NCBI GenBank assembly: GCA_037442205.1
Contig: JBBIQS010000078.1
Coordinates: forward strand, 1-37,069
Origin: JBBIQS01 sp037442205
GTDB lineage: Bacteria > Myxococcota > Myxococcia > Myxococcales > UBA5297
Reading direction: 5' to 3'
DNA: 37,069 bases
Shown: positions 1 to 7,836 of the stretch, one piece after another
Position numbering within the stretch: position 1 is the stretch's first letter
Layout: each line of letters begins with the position of its first letter
Notes under the pieces: generated by a model
The model's input: only the letters and a program-made list of their open reading frames with translations
Database searches by the model: none
What the model was told of the DNA's origin: nothing
Position numbers and translations under genes: made by a program

Positions 1-71
1 AACCAATCGAGCGGCGAGGGAGGCAACAGGAAGGACTGCGAGGGGCTGTAGGCGCGATAGGTCTTGCTCAC
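1..71 (-). mobile_element. IS1182-like transposase, first 23 codons (cut by window edge)
   Basis: Read on the minus strand from a GTG at 71, the frame gives VSKTYRAYSPSQSFLLPPSP followed by LDW and runs off the left edge. This matches the N-terminal signature I know for IS1182-family transposases (SKTYR...Q.FLLPPS..DWLP). It is weakly preceded by GAAGG on the minus strand. Only the start is visible, so intactness cannot be judged. The insertion sequence end should lie between about 72 and 130, where an AT-richer stretch (around 100-124) reads TGTGTTGCGGAAATAG on the minus strand. No target duplication can be tested because the other end is outside the window. Confidence 0.6.
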
Positions 72-183
72 CGCGCCTTCAGACCACGCTAAAGCAGGCC
101 CTGTCTATTTCCGCAACACACTCCTAGCGAGAGCAAGTCCCGATCCTCGTCCACTCGCCGCGATCTTCACAGCGGCGGTCGAG

Positions 184-189
184 TAGACT
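184..189 (+). promoter_or_regulatory. -10 box (TAGACT) for a probable leaderless transcript
   Basis: TAGACT lies 10 nt before the ATG at 200, with no Shine-Dalgarno between. A start about 7 nt after the hexamer would leave a leader of only about 4 nt. The same geometry recurs at 3161, 4674 and 8827. No convincing -35 box is seen. Confidence 0.4.
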
Positions 190-199
190 TCCGCCCACG

Positions 200-1429
200 A
201 TGGGCGAGCGGAGACTATCAGCCGTGCCGATGCTCAGCGCGGCGCTGGTGATCGTGCTCGCCTCGCCATCGGCCGCCGAAGAGCCGGCCTTTCCCCAGCG
301 CGTCGACGAGGTCGAGCTGAGGGGGCTGTGGCGGACCGAGCCCGCGATCCTGCTGCGCGAGCTGCCCTTTGCCGCCGGCGCCGAGGTGGACGAGCCGAGC
401 TGGCAGCTGGCCAAGGCGCGGCTGTGGAACACCCAGCTGCTGAGTCGGATGGATGCCCGGATCGAGCGCCGCGGCGAGCGCCAGGTGCTGGTCTACGAGG
501 TCGAGGAGAAGTTCACCCTCAATCCGCTGTTCCGCTTCCAGACCGGCGGCGGCACCGGCTGGCTGCGGCTGGGGCTGGACGACATCAACCTGCTGGGGCG
601 CTTCATCGAGCTGGGCGGCCAGTACGAGCGCTTCGGCGCCTTCAACGGCGGGCAGGCCTGGGTGCGCGATCCGCGGCTCTTCGGGAAACGCCTCGACGGA
701 CAGCTGCTGGTGGAGAGCCTGTTCCGGCCGCGCCCTGGCTTCGACGTGCGGCAGTCGGATGTTCGCCTCGACCTGTTCGCCGAGACCGATGACCGGCTGC
801 GGGTCGGCGGCTCGCTCACTGCCTTCGCCGACGGAATCTACCCTGCCGCTGATTCCCTCGGCGCTCCTCCCGACAGCCGAGGCTTGTCGGTTTCGCCACT
901 GCTGCGCCTGGGGCGCGTGGACACCGAGCGGCTCCTGCAGCGCGGGCTGTCGCTCGAGCTGCGGCCGGCGCTGTTCCTGACCAGCGATCCGAATCGCCCC
1001 CACTTCCTTCAGCTCGCCGCCACCGCACTCGGCTTCGCCGCTCCTGCTGGCTGGCTCAACCTCACGCTGCGGCTGACCGCGGCAGCTTCGGGAGCGGCGC
1101 CCCGCCAGCACCTCCTCTTCCTGGGCGGCCTCGACCTGTTGCGGGGCTTCCCCGACAACGCCTTCGAGACCGATCTCTACGCCGCCCTCAACGCCGAGCT
1201 GCGCGCGACCGCCTTCGACTCGACCTGGCTGGCGATCGTGGCGGCGCTGTTCGTCGATGCCGCGGCAGTGCGCGCCCCGGAGGGCGCTCGCTTCCCGGCC
1301 TCGGCTGGATTCGGACTGCGGTTCCTGATCCCGCGGCTGCTGCAGGTGGGCCTGCGCGCGGACCTCGCCTTTCCGCTCGACGGGAAGTTCGCGCCCTCGC
1401 CGAGCTTGGGCGTGTATCAGTTCTTCTGA
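200..1429 (+). CDS. Omp85/BamA-type outer-membrane barrel protein with one POTRA domain
   Basis: The 409-aa product has a signal peptide ending near ASPSAA-EE (about residue 27). One POTRA-like domain follows (about 33-105: VDEVELRGLWRTEPAILLRE). The rest is a beta-rich barrel ending in ...VYQFF, a C-terminal aromatic typical of outer-membrane barrels. The segment LFLGGLDLLRGFP near residue 310 matches the conserved RGF motif of the D15/surface-antigen family, and NAELRATAF follows as in TamA/BamA-like proteins. BamA has five POTRA domains, so this is a short accessory member that may insert or export envelope proteins. Substrate unknown. An in-frame ATG at 230 would give a shorter signal peptide; 200 is preferred because of the -10 geometry. 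The MBL hydrolase follows 24 bp later and is probably co-transcribed. Confidence 0.8.
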   Translation: MGERRLSAVPMLSAALVIVLASPSAAEEPAFPQRVDEVELRGLWRTEPAILLRELPFAAGAEVDEPSWQLAKARLWNTQLLSRMDARIERRGERQVLVYEVEEKFTLNPLFRFQTGGGTGWLRLGLDDINLLGRFIELGGQYERFGAFNGGQAWVRDPRLFGKRLDGQLLVESLFRPRPGFDVRQSDVRLDLFAETDDRLRVGGSLTAFADGIYPAADSLGAPPDSRGLSVSPLLRLGRVDTERLLQRGLSLELRPALFLTSDPNRPHFLQLAATALGFAAPAGWLNLTLRLTAAASGAAPRQHLLFLGGLDLLRGFPDNAFETDLYAALNAELRATAFDSTWLAIVAALFVDAAAVRAPEGARFPASAGFGLRFLIPRLLQVGLRADLAFPLDGKFAPSPSLGVYQFF

Positions 1430-1453
1430 GGATTCTTGGAGAGAGACAGCGCC

Positions 1454-2308
1454 ATGTTCGCCGACACCATTCGCTTCGCTCCCGACGCGCTGAGGCCCGC
1501 TGGCGGCTCGACCGTACGGCTGCGCTGGCTGGGCACCGCCGGCATCGAGCTCGAGCACGACGGCCGGGTGCTGCTCATCGACCCGTACTTCACGCGCGCC
1601 AGCCTCTCCCAGTGCGCGCTCGGGCCCCTCGAGCCCAATCTGGATTTGCTCACTCGGCTGGCCCCGCGCGCCGACGCCATCCTGGCCACGCACACCCACT
1701 TCGATCACGCGCTCGACATCCCGGAGATCGCCAAGCGCACCGGGGCGCGCGTCTTCGGTTCGCGCTCGCTGGGGGCGCTGTGCCGCTCGGCCGGCGTCGA
1801 CTCGAATCGCATCACCGAGATCGAAGAAGGCCAAGTGGAGGTCGGCCCGTTCCGCATTCGCTTCGTCTCCAGCCAGCATTCGCCCTTCTTCTTCGGACGG
1901 GTGCCACTGCAGGGAGACATCGCCGAGGGCTGCCGGCTGCCGATGCGCTTCGAGTGCTACTGCTGCGGAAGCGTCTTCGTCATCGAGATCGCGGTCGGCG
2001 GCCGGCGCCTGGTGCAGCTGGGCAGCGCCAACCTCGAGGCCGCTCCCAAGGAGCTGCACGACGCCGATCTGGCACTGCTCTGCGTGGCCGGCTGGCGCGC
2101 AACCCGAGGCTTTCCCGAGCGAGTGGCGCGAGAGCTCGCGCCCAAGGCGGTGCTCTTCTCGCACTGGGACAACTTCTTCAGCCCGATCGAGAAGCCGGCG
2201 CGAGAGCTCCCGGGCGCCGGCCTGGCAGCACTGGCCAGGCGGCTGCGGCAGAGCGCTCCGGAGATCCCGTTGGGAACGCTTCCGCTGCTCGGCGAGCTCC
2301 AGCTCTGA
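1454..2308 (+). CDS. MBL-fold metal-dependent hydrolase (UlaG/COG2220-like)
   Basis: The 284-aa product has the metallo-beta-lactamase metal motif THTHFDH at residues 79-85 (H80, H82, D84, H85). Further candidate metal ligands are the His of SSQHSPFFFG (about 145) and of LFSHWDNFF (about 239). The early motif WLGTAGIELEHDGRVLLIDP is typical of the UlaG-like branch, whose members act on lactones, phosphodiesters or N-acyl lipids; the substrate cannot be told. There is no signal peptide, so it should be cytoplasmic. The ATG at 1454 is preferred over a TTG at 1436 because GGAGAG lies about 10 nt before it. It stops 6 bp from the convergent lipoprotein gene end. Confidence 0.8.
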   Translation: MFADTIRFAPDALRPAGGSTVRLRWLGTAGIELEHDGRVLLIDPYFTRASLSQCALGPLEPNLDLLTRLAPRADAILATHTHFDHALDIPEIAKRTGARVFGSRSLGALCRSAGVDSNRITEIEEGQVEVGPFRIRFVSSQHSPFFFGRVPLQGDIAEGCRLPMRFECYCCGSVFVIEIAVGGRRLVQLGSANLEAAPKELHDADLALLCVAGWRATRGFPERVARELAPKAVLFSHWDNFFSPIEKPARELPGAGLAALARRLRQSAPEIPLGTLPLLGELQL

Positions 2309-2314
2309 GCGCCG

Positions 2315-3130
2315 CTACTTGGCGCAGAGCTCGGCGGTCTTCTGGTCCCACTTCACCAGGTTGTCGAGGATGGTGTTGACCGTCGTGTCGTTGTCGGTGG
2401 TCAACCCCAGGGAGCCGATCTTCATCTGGCGCCACAGGGCGTAGCCGTGGACCAGCTGCCCGGGCGAGCGCTCGAAGTAGATCTCGAGCTGGTAATCCTG
2501 CTCGAAGGAGCTGCTGCTGCCCGGGTCGAACTGCGCTGGCGAGGGCAGCCAGGTGCGCACGATCAACGCCGGCCCGACTGAGCTCGCCACCGAGGTTTCC
2601 CCCAGCCGCCGCATTCCGCCGTGGAGCTGCTCGGTGTAGCTCGAGCCCAGGATGCTGGCCTTGATGGAGGTGTCCCAGGTGAGCGTGCTGGCCTTGCGGG
2701 CGAGGTAGGCGTCGAAGTCCGAGGTGTACTGGCGCGAGTAGGCGTCGTAGGTGCCGGAGTAGAGCTGGTCCTGGTTGAGGGCGTAGGTGATCTCCTCGGC
2801 CTTCTGCAGCGTGCAGGGGAATGAAGTGGCGATGTAGAAGCCGCGCGCCTTCGAGGGATCGGCGCCGGACATCTGCACCGGTGCCAGCTCCTCGGGAGTC
2901 AGGCGGTGGAGCGCGCCCCTCACCGGATCCGAAATCTGGTCGGCCCCGATCGCGAGGCGGAATTTGCCCACCGCATCGGCCATTTCTGGGTCGGTGGCGT
3001 CGGAGTAGTGCAACCAGATCCATCGGAAGTTGCCGTCCGTTTCGGCCGGCGCCGGATCCAACGCCGTCCCGCAGGCTCCGCAGCCGGTCAACGCAGCCAG
3101 GACCAACCCAACGATGAAGAACCGGGACAT
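2315..3130 (-). CDS. Lipoprotein of unknown function (271 aa)
   Basis: The protein starts MSRFFIVGLVLAALTGC, a type II signal peptide with lipobox LTGC (Cys17). I do not recognise a domain in the mature part. It is mixed alpha/beta and soluble-looking, with tryptophan-rich patches (FRWIWLHYSD; YALWRQMKIG), so it is probably tethered to a membrane facing the periplasm. The ATG at 3130 is preceded by GGAGGAG and places the lipobox correctly; a much longer upstream frame is a shadow of the peptidase gene. It is divergent from the M20 peptidase with only 45 bp between the starts, and convergent with the MBL hydrolase. Confidence 0.75.
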   Translation of the reverse strand: MSRFFIVGLVLAALTGCGACGTALDPAPAETDGNFRWIWLHYSDATDPEMADAVGKFRLAIGADQISDPVRGALHRLTPEELAPVQMSGADPSKARGFYIATSFPCTLQKAEEITYALNQDQLYSGTYDAYSRQYTSDFDAYLARKASTLTWDTSIKASILGSSYTEQLHGGMRRLGETSVASSVGPALIVRTWLPSPAQFDPGSSSSFEQDYQLEIYFERSPGQLVHGYALWRQMKIGSLGLTTDNDTTVNTILDNLVKWDQKTAELCAK

Positions 3131-3160
3131 GGGACTCCTCCGCAGCGGGGAGGACGGAGG

Positions 3161-3166
3161 TAGCAT
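3161..3166 (+). promoter_or_regulatory. -10-like box (TAGCAT) before the M20 peptidase
   Basis: TAGCAT lies 9 nt before the ATG at 3176 with no Shine-Dalgarno in between, the same spacing as at 184, 4674 and 8827. It sits in the 45-bp divergent intergenic gap. The match to TATAAT is weaker than at 4674 and 8827. Confidence 0.3.
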
Positions 3167-3175
3167 GTCCCAGTC

Positions 3176-4627
3176 ATGCCCAACAAGCCGAGCCGCGTCA
3201 TCTGGCTGATTGCCGCGCTGGTCAGCGCGGCGTCCTTTCGATGCGCGCTGCAGCCGCCGCCGGCCCACCCGGCGCCGGCGAGCCTGGCCCGATATCGCCA
3301 GGCTATCGACTGGCAGCGCGCCGGCGAGGAGTCGGTGCAGATCCTCTCCCGCTACCTGCAGCTCGACACCTCCAATCCGCCGGGCAACGAGACGCGCGCC
3401 GCCCGCTTTCTCGCCGAGATTCTGCAGAAGGAAGGGATCGCCACCGAGATCGTCGGCGAGGAGAGCGGACGGGGTTCGCTCATCGCCCGGCTCAAGGGCA
3501 ACGGCCAGCAGCCACCGCTGTGCCTGGTCTCGCACACCGACGTGGTCCCCGGCGGCGAGGATTGGCCGCCGGATCGCGGCCCGTTCAGCGGGGCCATTGC
3601 CGACGGCTACGTCTGGGGCCGCGGCGCGCTCGATATGAAGGGCATGGGCGTCCTCGAGCTGATGACGATGGTCTGGCTCAAGAGGCTGGGCGTGCCGCTG
3701 ACGCGCGAGGTGGTGCTCCTCGCCGTCGCCGACGAAGAGGTCGACAACCGGGGAATGAGCGAGATCGGCAAGCGCTGGTCCGAGATCGGCTGCTCGGAGG
3801 CGGTGAACGAGGGAGGCGCCGGCATCAAGGACATGCTCTTCGAAGGCCAGACCGTGTTCGCCATCTCGGTCGCCGAGAAAGGACTGCTGTGGGTCAAGCT
3901 CATCGTCCACGGCGAGGCGGGGCACGGCTCGACCCCGATTCCCGGGAGAGCGCCGGCGCGCCTGCTCGAGGCGCTCGGCAGAATCCTGACGGTGGAGCCC
4001 GAGCCCCGACTGCACCCGGCCTTCGAGGAGCTGTTCCGCGCCGTCGGAGAGCAGCACGGCGGCCTGACGGGATCGCTGCTGCGGCGGCCGCTGCTGGCGA
4101 GGCGGCTGACCCGAGGGCGGCTGTTGGAGAAGCCGCCGAGCCGGGCCGCGATCACCAACACCGTCCAGCTCACCGGGCTGGGAGGAGTGGGGACCTCGCC
4201 CAACGTCATCCCTGCGGAGGCCTGGGCGCAGTTCGACTGCCGACTGCTGCCGGGGACCAATCCGGATCAGTTCCTCGACGACCTCAAGGCCCGCGTCGGC
4301 GACCTCCCCGGGCTCGAGTGGCAGGTCCTGCACTCCGCGGTGGCCAACGAGAGCCCGATCGACGATCCCTTCTACGCGGCGCTGGCGCGGCAGGCCGTGG
4401 CCGGGCGCAGCGACGCGGTGGCCGGGCCGGTGCTCTCGGTCGGCTATACCGACTCGCTGCTGATGCGCCGCTGGGGAGTGCGGGCCTACGGGCTGGTGCC
4501 GTTCGAGGTGCCGCAGGAGGAGCTGATCACCATGCACGGAAAGGGCGAGCGCGTCTCGCTGGAGAACGTGCACCGGGGACTGCGGATCCTCTTCTCGGCG
4601 GTGGTGGACGTGGCCGCGGCGCCCTGA
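3176..4627 (+). CDS. M20-family metallopeptidase (ArgE/DapE/carboxypeptidase-like)
   Basis: The 483-aa product is a di-zinc amidohydrolase of the M20 clan. Visible residues are SHTD (H120, D122), GRGALDMKG (bridging D153), ADEEV (catalytic E187, metal E188), NEG (E212) and a late His in MHGKGERVS. HGEAGHGSTP matches the dimerisation-domain motif. It should cleave a peptide bond or N-acyl amino acid, releasing an amino acid. The N-terminus has a hydrophobic segment (IWLIAALVSAASFRCAL), so it is probably exported or membrane-anchored; the cysteine context is not a good lipobox. It is divergent from the lipoprotein at 2315-3130 and followed by an inverted repeat at 4628-4659. Confidence 0.88.
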   Translation: MPNKPSRVIWLIAALVSAASFRCALQPPPAHPAPASLARYRQAIDWQRAGEESVQILSRYLQLDTSNPPGNETRAARFLAEILQKEGIATEIVGEESGRGSLIARLKGNGQQPPLCLVSHTDVVPGGEDWPPDRGPFSGAIADGYVWGRGALDMKGMGVLELMTMVWLKRLGVPLTREVVLLAVADEEVDNRGMSEIGKRWSEIGCSEAVNEGGAGIKDMLFEGQTVFAISVAEKGLLWVKLIVHGEAGHGSTPIPGRAPARLLEALGRILTVEPEPRLHPAFEELFRAVGEQHGGLTGSLLRRPLLARRLTRGRLLEKPPSRAAITNTVQLTGLGGVGTSPNVIPAEAWAQFDCRLLPGTNPDQFLDDLKARVGDLPGLEWQVLHSAVANESPIDDPFYAALARQAVAGRSDAVAGPVLSVGYTDSLLMRRWGVRAYGLVPFEVPQEELITMHGKGERVSLENVHRGLRILFSAVVDVAAAP

Positions 4628-4659
4628 GCCAGGCGAGCGACCGAGCGAGCGCGCCTGGC
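4628..4659 (+). terminator. Inverted repeat after the M20 peptidase
   Basis: GCCAGGCG (4628-4635) and CGCCTGGC (4652-4659) form a perfect 8-bp stem with a 16-nt loop directly after the peptidase stop. No T-tract follows, so termination is only probable. Confidence 0.4.
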
Positions 4660-4673
4660 GTTCCCTCTCGCCC

Positions 4674-4679
4674 GTATAC
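4674..4679 (+). promoter_or_regulatory. -10 box (TATACT) for a probable leaderless transcript
   Basis: TATACT lies 11 nt before the ATG at 4691. There is no purine-rich ribosome site in the gap. Expected start is near 4686, giving a leader of about 5 nt. No clear -35 element. Confidence 0.5.
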
Positions 4680-4690
4680 TCCTGGCTCGC

Positions 4691-5911
4691 ATGGCCAATC
4701 TGCTTTCCATCGCGCTGCGCAACGTCCGCCGGAACCGTCGGCGGTCGCTGGTCACCGGGCTGGCGATCTTCCTCGGCATCGGGGTGCTGGTCGGCATCCG
4801 CGGCTTCACCAACGGCTTCTACGGCGCCGCCATCTCCAACATGGCCGAGGGCCGGATGGGCGCGCTGGTCCTGCACCATCCCGACTACCTGACCACCTCG
4901 GAGCAGGTGCCGCTGAACCTGGATCTGCCGGGCGACGACGCCTTTCTGGCGCGCGTGGAGGGCATCCCCGGGGTGAAGGGCGCCACGCGCCGGCTGGCCT
5001 TCGCCGCCGCAGTGAGCCTGGGCGAGGAGACCACCTTCGCCCAGATCCTCGGGATCGAGCCGGGCCGCGAATACCGCACGCTGGTCCGCGCCGCCGAAGC
5101 CATCGTCGAAGGCCGGCCCATCGAGCGCGAGGGCGAGTGTCTCCTCACCGCAGACCTGACGCGCGTGCTCGGAGCGAAGCTCGGCGACACCATCACCTTC
5201 CTCGGCAACGACCGCGACGGGGTCCTGAACGCGGTGGAGGCGAAGCTGGTCGGGCTGCTCGCCTACAAGACTGCCGGCGACCGGCGCGTCGCCCAGCTCG
5301 CCCTACCCACCGCCGATCAGCTGTTGCGGATGGAGGGGCGGGTCACCGAGATCGACCTCTCTGTTCACGCCGACCTCGAAGGCGGCGAGCTGAAGGAGAT
5401 CCGCGCGCGAGTGCAGGCAGCGCTCGGGGAGAAGGTGAAGGTCTCGACCTGGAACGAGATCGCCAGCTGGATCGAGGACATGATCCTCTTTCAGCGGGCG
5501 ATGTACGCGATCATCGGCGTGGTCTTTATCGTGGTGGTGCTGACCGGAATCGCCAACACCATGCTGATGTCGGTGCTGGAGCGGGTCCGGGAGATCGGCA
5601 CCATGATGGCGCTGGGGATCAAGCGCCGGCAGATCGTGGCGATGTTCCTGGCCGAGTCGGCGATGCTGGGCTTCGTCGGCGGCGTCGCCGGGGCCCTGGC
5701 CGGCAGCCTGGTGGTCTACTGGCTGCACCAGCGCGGCCTGAACCTGCCGCCGCCCGGCACTACCGTACCCAACCTGGTCCGGCCCACCATCGGCCTGGGC
5801 TACAACCTCTTCGCCATCGCGCTCTCCACCGTCGGCGCCACGCTCTCGGCGATCTACCCGGCGCGCAAGGCCGCCCGGCTGCGCCCGGTCGAGGCGCTGA
5901 CGCACGTGTAG
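4691..5911 (+). CDS. ABC permease, FtsX/LolC-MacB type (orphan)
   Basis: The 406-aa product has the LolC/MacB layout: a transmembrane helix after a basic N-terminus (about 18-40, following RNVRRNRRRS), a long periplasmic domain (about 45-270), then three C-terminal helices. The signature VLERVREIGTMMALGIKRRQI before the last helices and the terminal ARKAARLRPVEAL are typical of FtsX-like permeases. These proteins usually use cytoplasmic ATP hydrolysis to drive mechanical work on periplasmic substrates such as lipoproteins. No ATPase gene adjoins it. It is paralogous to the gene at 8843-10057, sharing ERVREIGT.MALG..RRQI and a similar length. It converges with the CotH-like gene, 3 bp between stops. 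Confidence 0.85.
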   Translation: MANLLSIALRNVRRNRRRSLVTGLAIFLGIGVLVGIRGFTNGFYGAAISNMAEGRMGALVLHHPDYLTTSEQVPLNLDLPGDDAFLARVEGIPGVKGATRRLAFAAAVSLGEETTFAQILGIEPGREYRTLVRAAEAIVEGRPIEREGECLLTADLTRVLGAKLGDTITFLGNDRDGVLNAVEAKLVGLLAYKTAGDRRVAQLALPTADQLLRMEGRVTEIDLSVHADLEGGELKEIRARVQAALGEKVKVSTWNEIASWIEDMILFQRAMYAIIGVVFIVVVLTGIANTMLMSVLERVREIGTMMALGIKRRQIVAMFLAESAMLGFVGGVAGALAGSLVVYWLHQRGLNLPPPGTTVPNLVRPTIGLGYNLFAIALSTVGATLSAIYPARKAARLRPVEALTHV

Positions 5912-5914
5912 CGG

Positions 5915-7597
5915 TCAGCGAATTTCCCAAGCCCCCGACGAGCCTTGAGCACGCGCGTAGCGCTTGCCAGCGGGCTGCAGTCCATAGAAGAGCACGTCGA
6001 AGGCGCCGAGCACGCTCTGGCCGTCGAACAGCCCGAGCTCGCCCTCCGGTCCCAGAGTGATTCCGAGATCGGCCGCGGCGAAGCTGGCCGTTTCCCCGGG
6101 CGCGAGGATCTGAACCGGCAGATTGCCGAGGCCGACCCGCCGAAGGTCGGTCGTTACCACCAGCCCCGAGAGCGAGGCCGGCGCCGAGCCCCGGTTGCGC
6201 AGCACCACGGTTCCCTGGTTCGGATCCAGCTCCTCGAGAACCAGTCCCAGCGAGCGCGAGCGCCACTTGGAGATCGCCGCGCGCAGGAAGCTGGCCCGGT
6301 TCGCCACGAATTGGCGCATGAAGCGCCGGCCGTCCTCGAACTTCGCGTAGTCGGTGTAGGGATCGGCGGCGGCGTCGGCCTTCAGCAGCGAATGAATGGC
6401 GTCGATGCGCGGGTTGAGCACCTCGGGGCGATAGACCTCGTTGAGGGCGCGCTCGAGCAGCCTGAGGAAGCGCTCGCTCAGGTCCGGATTGAAGGCCAGC
6501 CGGGTGTTGAGGTTGGAGAAGACCGGCAGGTAGTCGGGGATGTAGGCGACCCGCTTGGCGTAGGTGTTGAGGATGGCGGTGTCGACGACGCTGAACCCGA
6601 AGAGCGGGTGGTTGGTGGGTGGCGCGGCCCCCAGCGAGTAGCCCGGCCAGTAGGAGGAGTCCGAGTTGTTGAGGTCCCAGGGCACGTAGATCCACTTGCC
6701 GGTGACCCGATCCTCGATGAAGAAGCTCTGCGAGTCCTCGACCAGGTTGTTGCCGATGAGCGCTTCCATCGTCCGCGAGAGCAGATAGCGCTCGAGGTCG
6801 AGCTGCTGGGAGAGAGCCTGGGCGAGCTGCGGCTCCGGGGCCCGGTTGAAGAGGCGCAGCAGCTGGTCGAGGTGATCGTCGGTCTCGGTTTCGTTGGTCT
6901 TCTTCTCCCAGTTGCCCTGGTACGGCAGCTTCCAGCCCTTCATCTCGCAGTCCATGTTGCCGCAGCGGTAGACCGAGGCGGTGCGGTCGGCGAAGCCGTG
7001 GGCGGACACGAAGCGTTTGTCGATCTGCTCGATCTCCAGATAGACGCCCTCGAATCTGCCGTTGATCACCAGGCGGACGTAGGTCGCCCGCGGCGCCGGG
7101 ACGTGCAGCGCCGAGAGCAGGTCGTAGCCGAGCTTTTCGGCCATCAGCGAGGCGTCGACGTACTCGGCCACCAGGTTCAGCTTCTTGCGGCCCTGGAACT
7201 CGGCGGCGCCGAAATCCACCTTCCAGCCGCGCTTGGGCAGGGAGCGCGTGCTCGATCCCCGCAGCCGCACCGTCACCGGCCAGCTCCATCCGTCCATGGT
7301 GAAGGTCGCCGGCTGCTCCGGTGCCCAGGGATCGGCCGCGAACTGGTCGAGCGCCGACTGCGGAATGGTCAGCTCCCAGGTCTCCAAGCTCGTTTGCAGC
7401 GGCCGCAGTGCGAACGGGGAAGACGGCTTTTCCGCCAGCTCGACTGGCGAGGGAGGAGGAGGCAGCAGCGGCGCGGGCGGAGCCGGTTGAGCCGGTTGAG
7501 CCGCGTCGGGCGCCGCTTCCGGCACCACCTCTGTCCCGCGGCGACCACAGCCCCAGGCGAGAAGCGCCACCGCCCAGACCGCCAGCCACCTGGCCAT
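5915..7597 (-). CDS. CotH-kinase-family lipoprotein with C-terminal lamin-tail-like domain
   Basis: The 560-aa product starts MARWLAVWAVALLAWGC, a lipoprotein signal with the cysteine at 17, then a Pro/Ala-rich linker (about 25-60). The CotH-kinase core spans about 70-400: LRGSSTRSLPKRGWKVDF matches the family's RGNSSR...K..Y.i.F start, FEGVYLEIEQIDKRF the GVY...E.ID motif, and YVPWDLNNSD the PWDLD metal-binding motif (one Asp is Asn). CotH proteins are atypical protein kinases. The last about 100 residues (LGLVLEELDPNQGTVVLRNRG) look like a beta-sandwich lamin-tail domain. The ATG at 7597 is chosen for the lipobox; a GTG at 7627 is the alternative. It is divergent from the PhnD-like gene, and a shared function is possible but unproven. 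Confidence 0.82.
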   Translation of the reverse strand: MARWLAVWAVALLAWGCGRRGTEVVPEAAPDAAQPAQPAPPAPLLPPPPSPVELAEKPSSPFALRPLQTSLETWELTIPQSALDQFAADPWAPEQPATFTMDGWSWPVTVRLRGSSTRSLPKRGWKVDFGAAEFQGRKKLNLVAEYVDASLMAEKLGYDLLSALHVPAPRATYVRLVINGRFEGVYLEIEQIDKRFVSAHGFADRTASVYRCGNMDCEMKGWKLPYQGNWEKKTNETETDDHLDQLLRLFNRAPEPQLAQALSQQLDLERYLLSRTMEALIGNNLVEDSQSFFIEDRVTGKWIYVPWDLNNSDSSYWPGYSLGAAPPTNHPLFGFSVVDTAILNTYAKRVAYIPDYLPVFSNLNTRLAFNPDLSERFLRLLERALNEVYRPEVLNPRIDAIHSLLKADAAADPYTDYAKFEDGRRFMRQFVANRASFLRAAISKWRSRSLGLVLEELDPNQGTVVLRNRGSAPASLSGLVVTTDLRRVGLGNLPVQILAPGETASFAAADLGITLGPEGELGLFDGQSVLGAFDVLFYGLQPAGKRYARAQGSSGAWEIR

Positions 7598-7757
7598 GGC
7601 CGTCCCCCCCGGCGCACGCAAATGCACGACAGGAGATCAAGCAACCGGCAGGCCGAGCCCATTGCGCCGCGAGCCGGCGACGGGCCTTCTCGCACCGTGA
7701 AGCGGCTTGCCCATTCGGCCCAGGGGCGTGCCCTCGGTGAGACTGCTCGAGGAGCGG

Positions 7758-7787
7758 TTGTGAAGGGAACCATCCCCCCGGTATCTT
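7758..7787 (+). promoter_or_regulatory. Candidate sigma70-type promoter for the PhnD-like gene
   Basis: TTGTGA (7758-7763) and TATCTT (7782-7787) are separated by 18 bp, about 50 bp upstream of the TTG start at 7837. This lies in the 239-bp divergent gap 7598-7836. No promoter for the CotH gene stood out there. Confidence 0.35.
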
Positions 7788-7836
7788 TCCCGCCAACAAT
7801 CCGCCGGGCGCCTCGCCGCCCGCAGGGAGGAACCCC

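Noticed and set aside
218..2164. 648-codon minus-strand frame
   Set aside because: Antisense shadow of the Omp85 and MBL genes. It is low-complexity Arg/Gly/Gln/Glu sequence, typical of antisense translation of GC-rich genes.
3131..4879. Upstream extension of the minus-strand lipoprotein frame to 854 codons
   Set aside because: It lies antisense to the M20 peptidase and would bury the lipobox in the middle. The ATG at 3130 with GGAGGAG is the real start.
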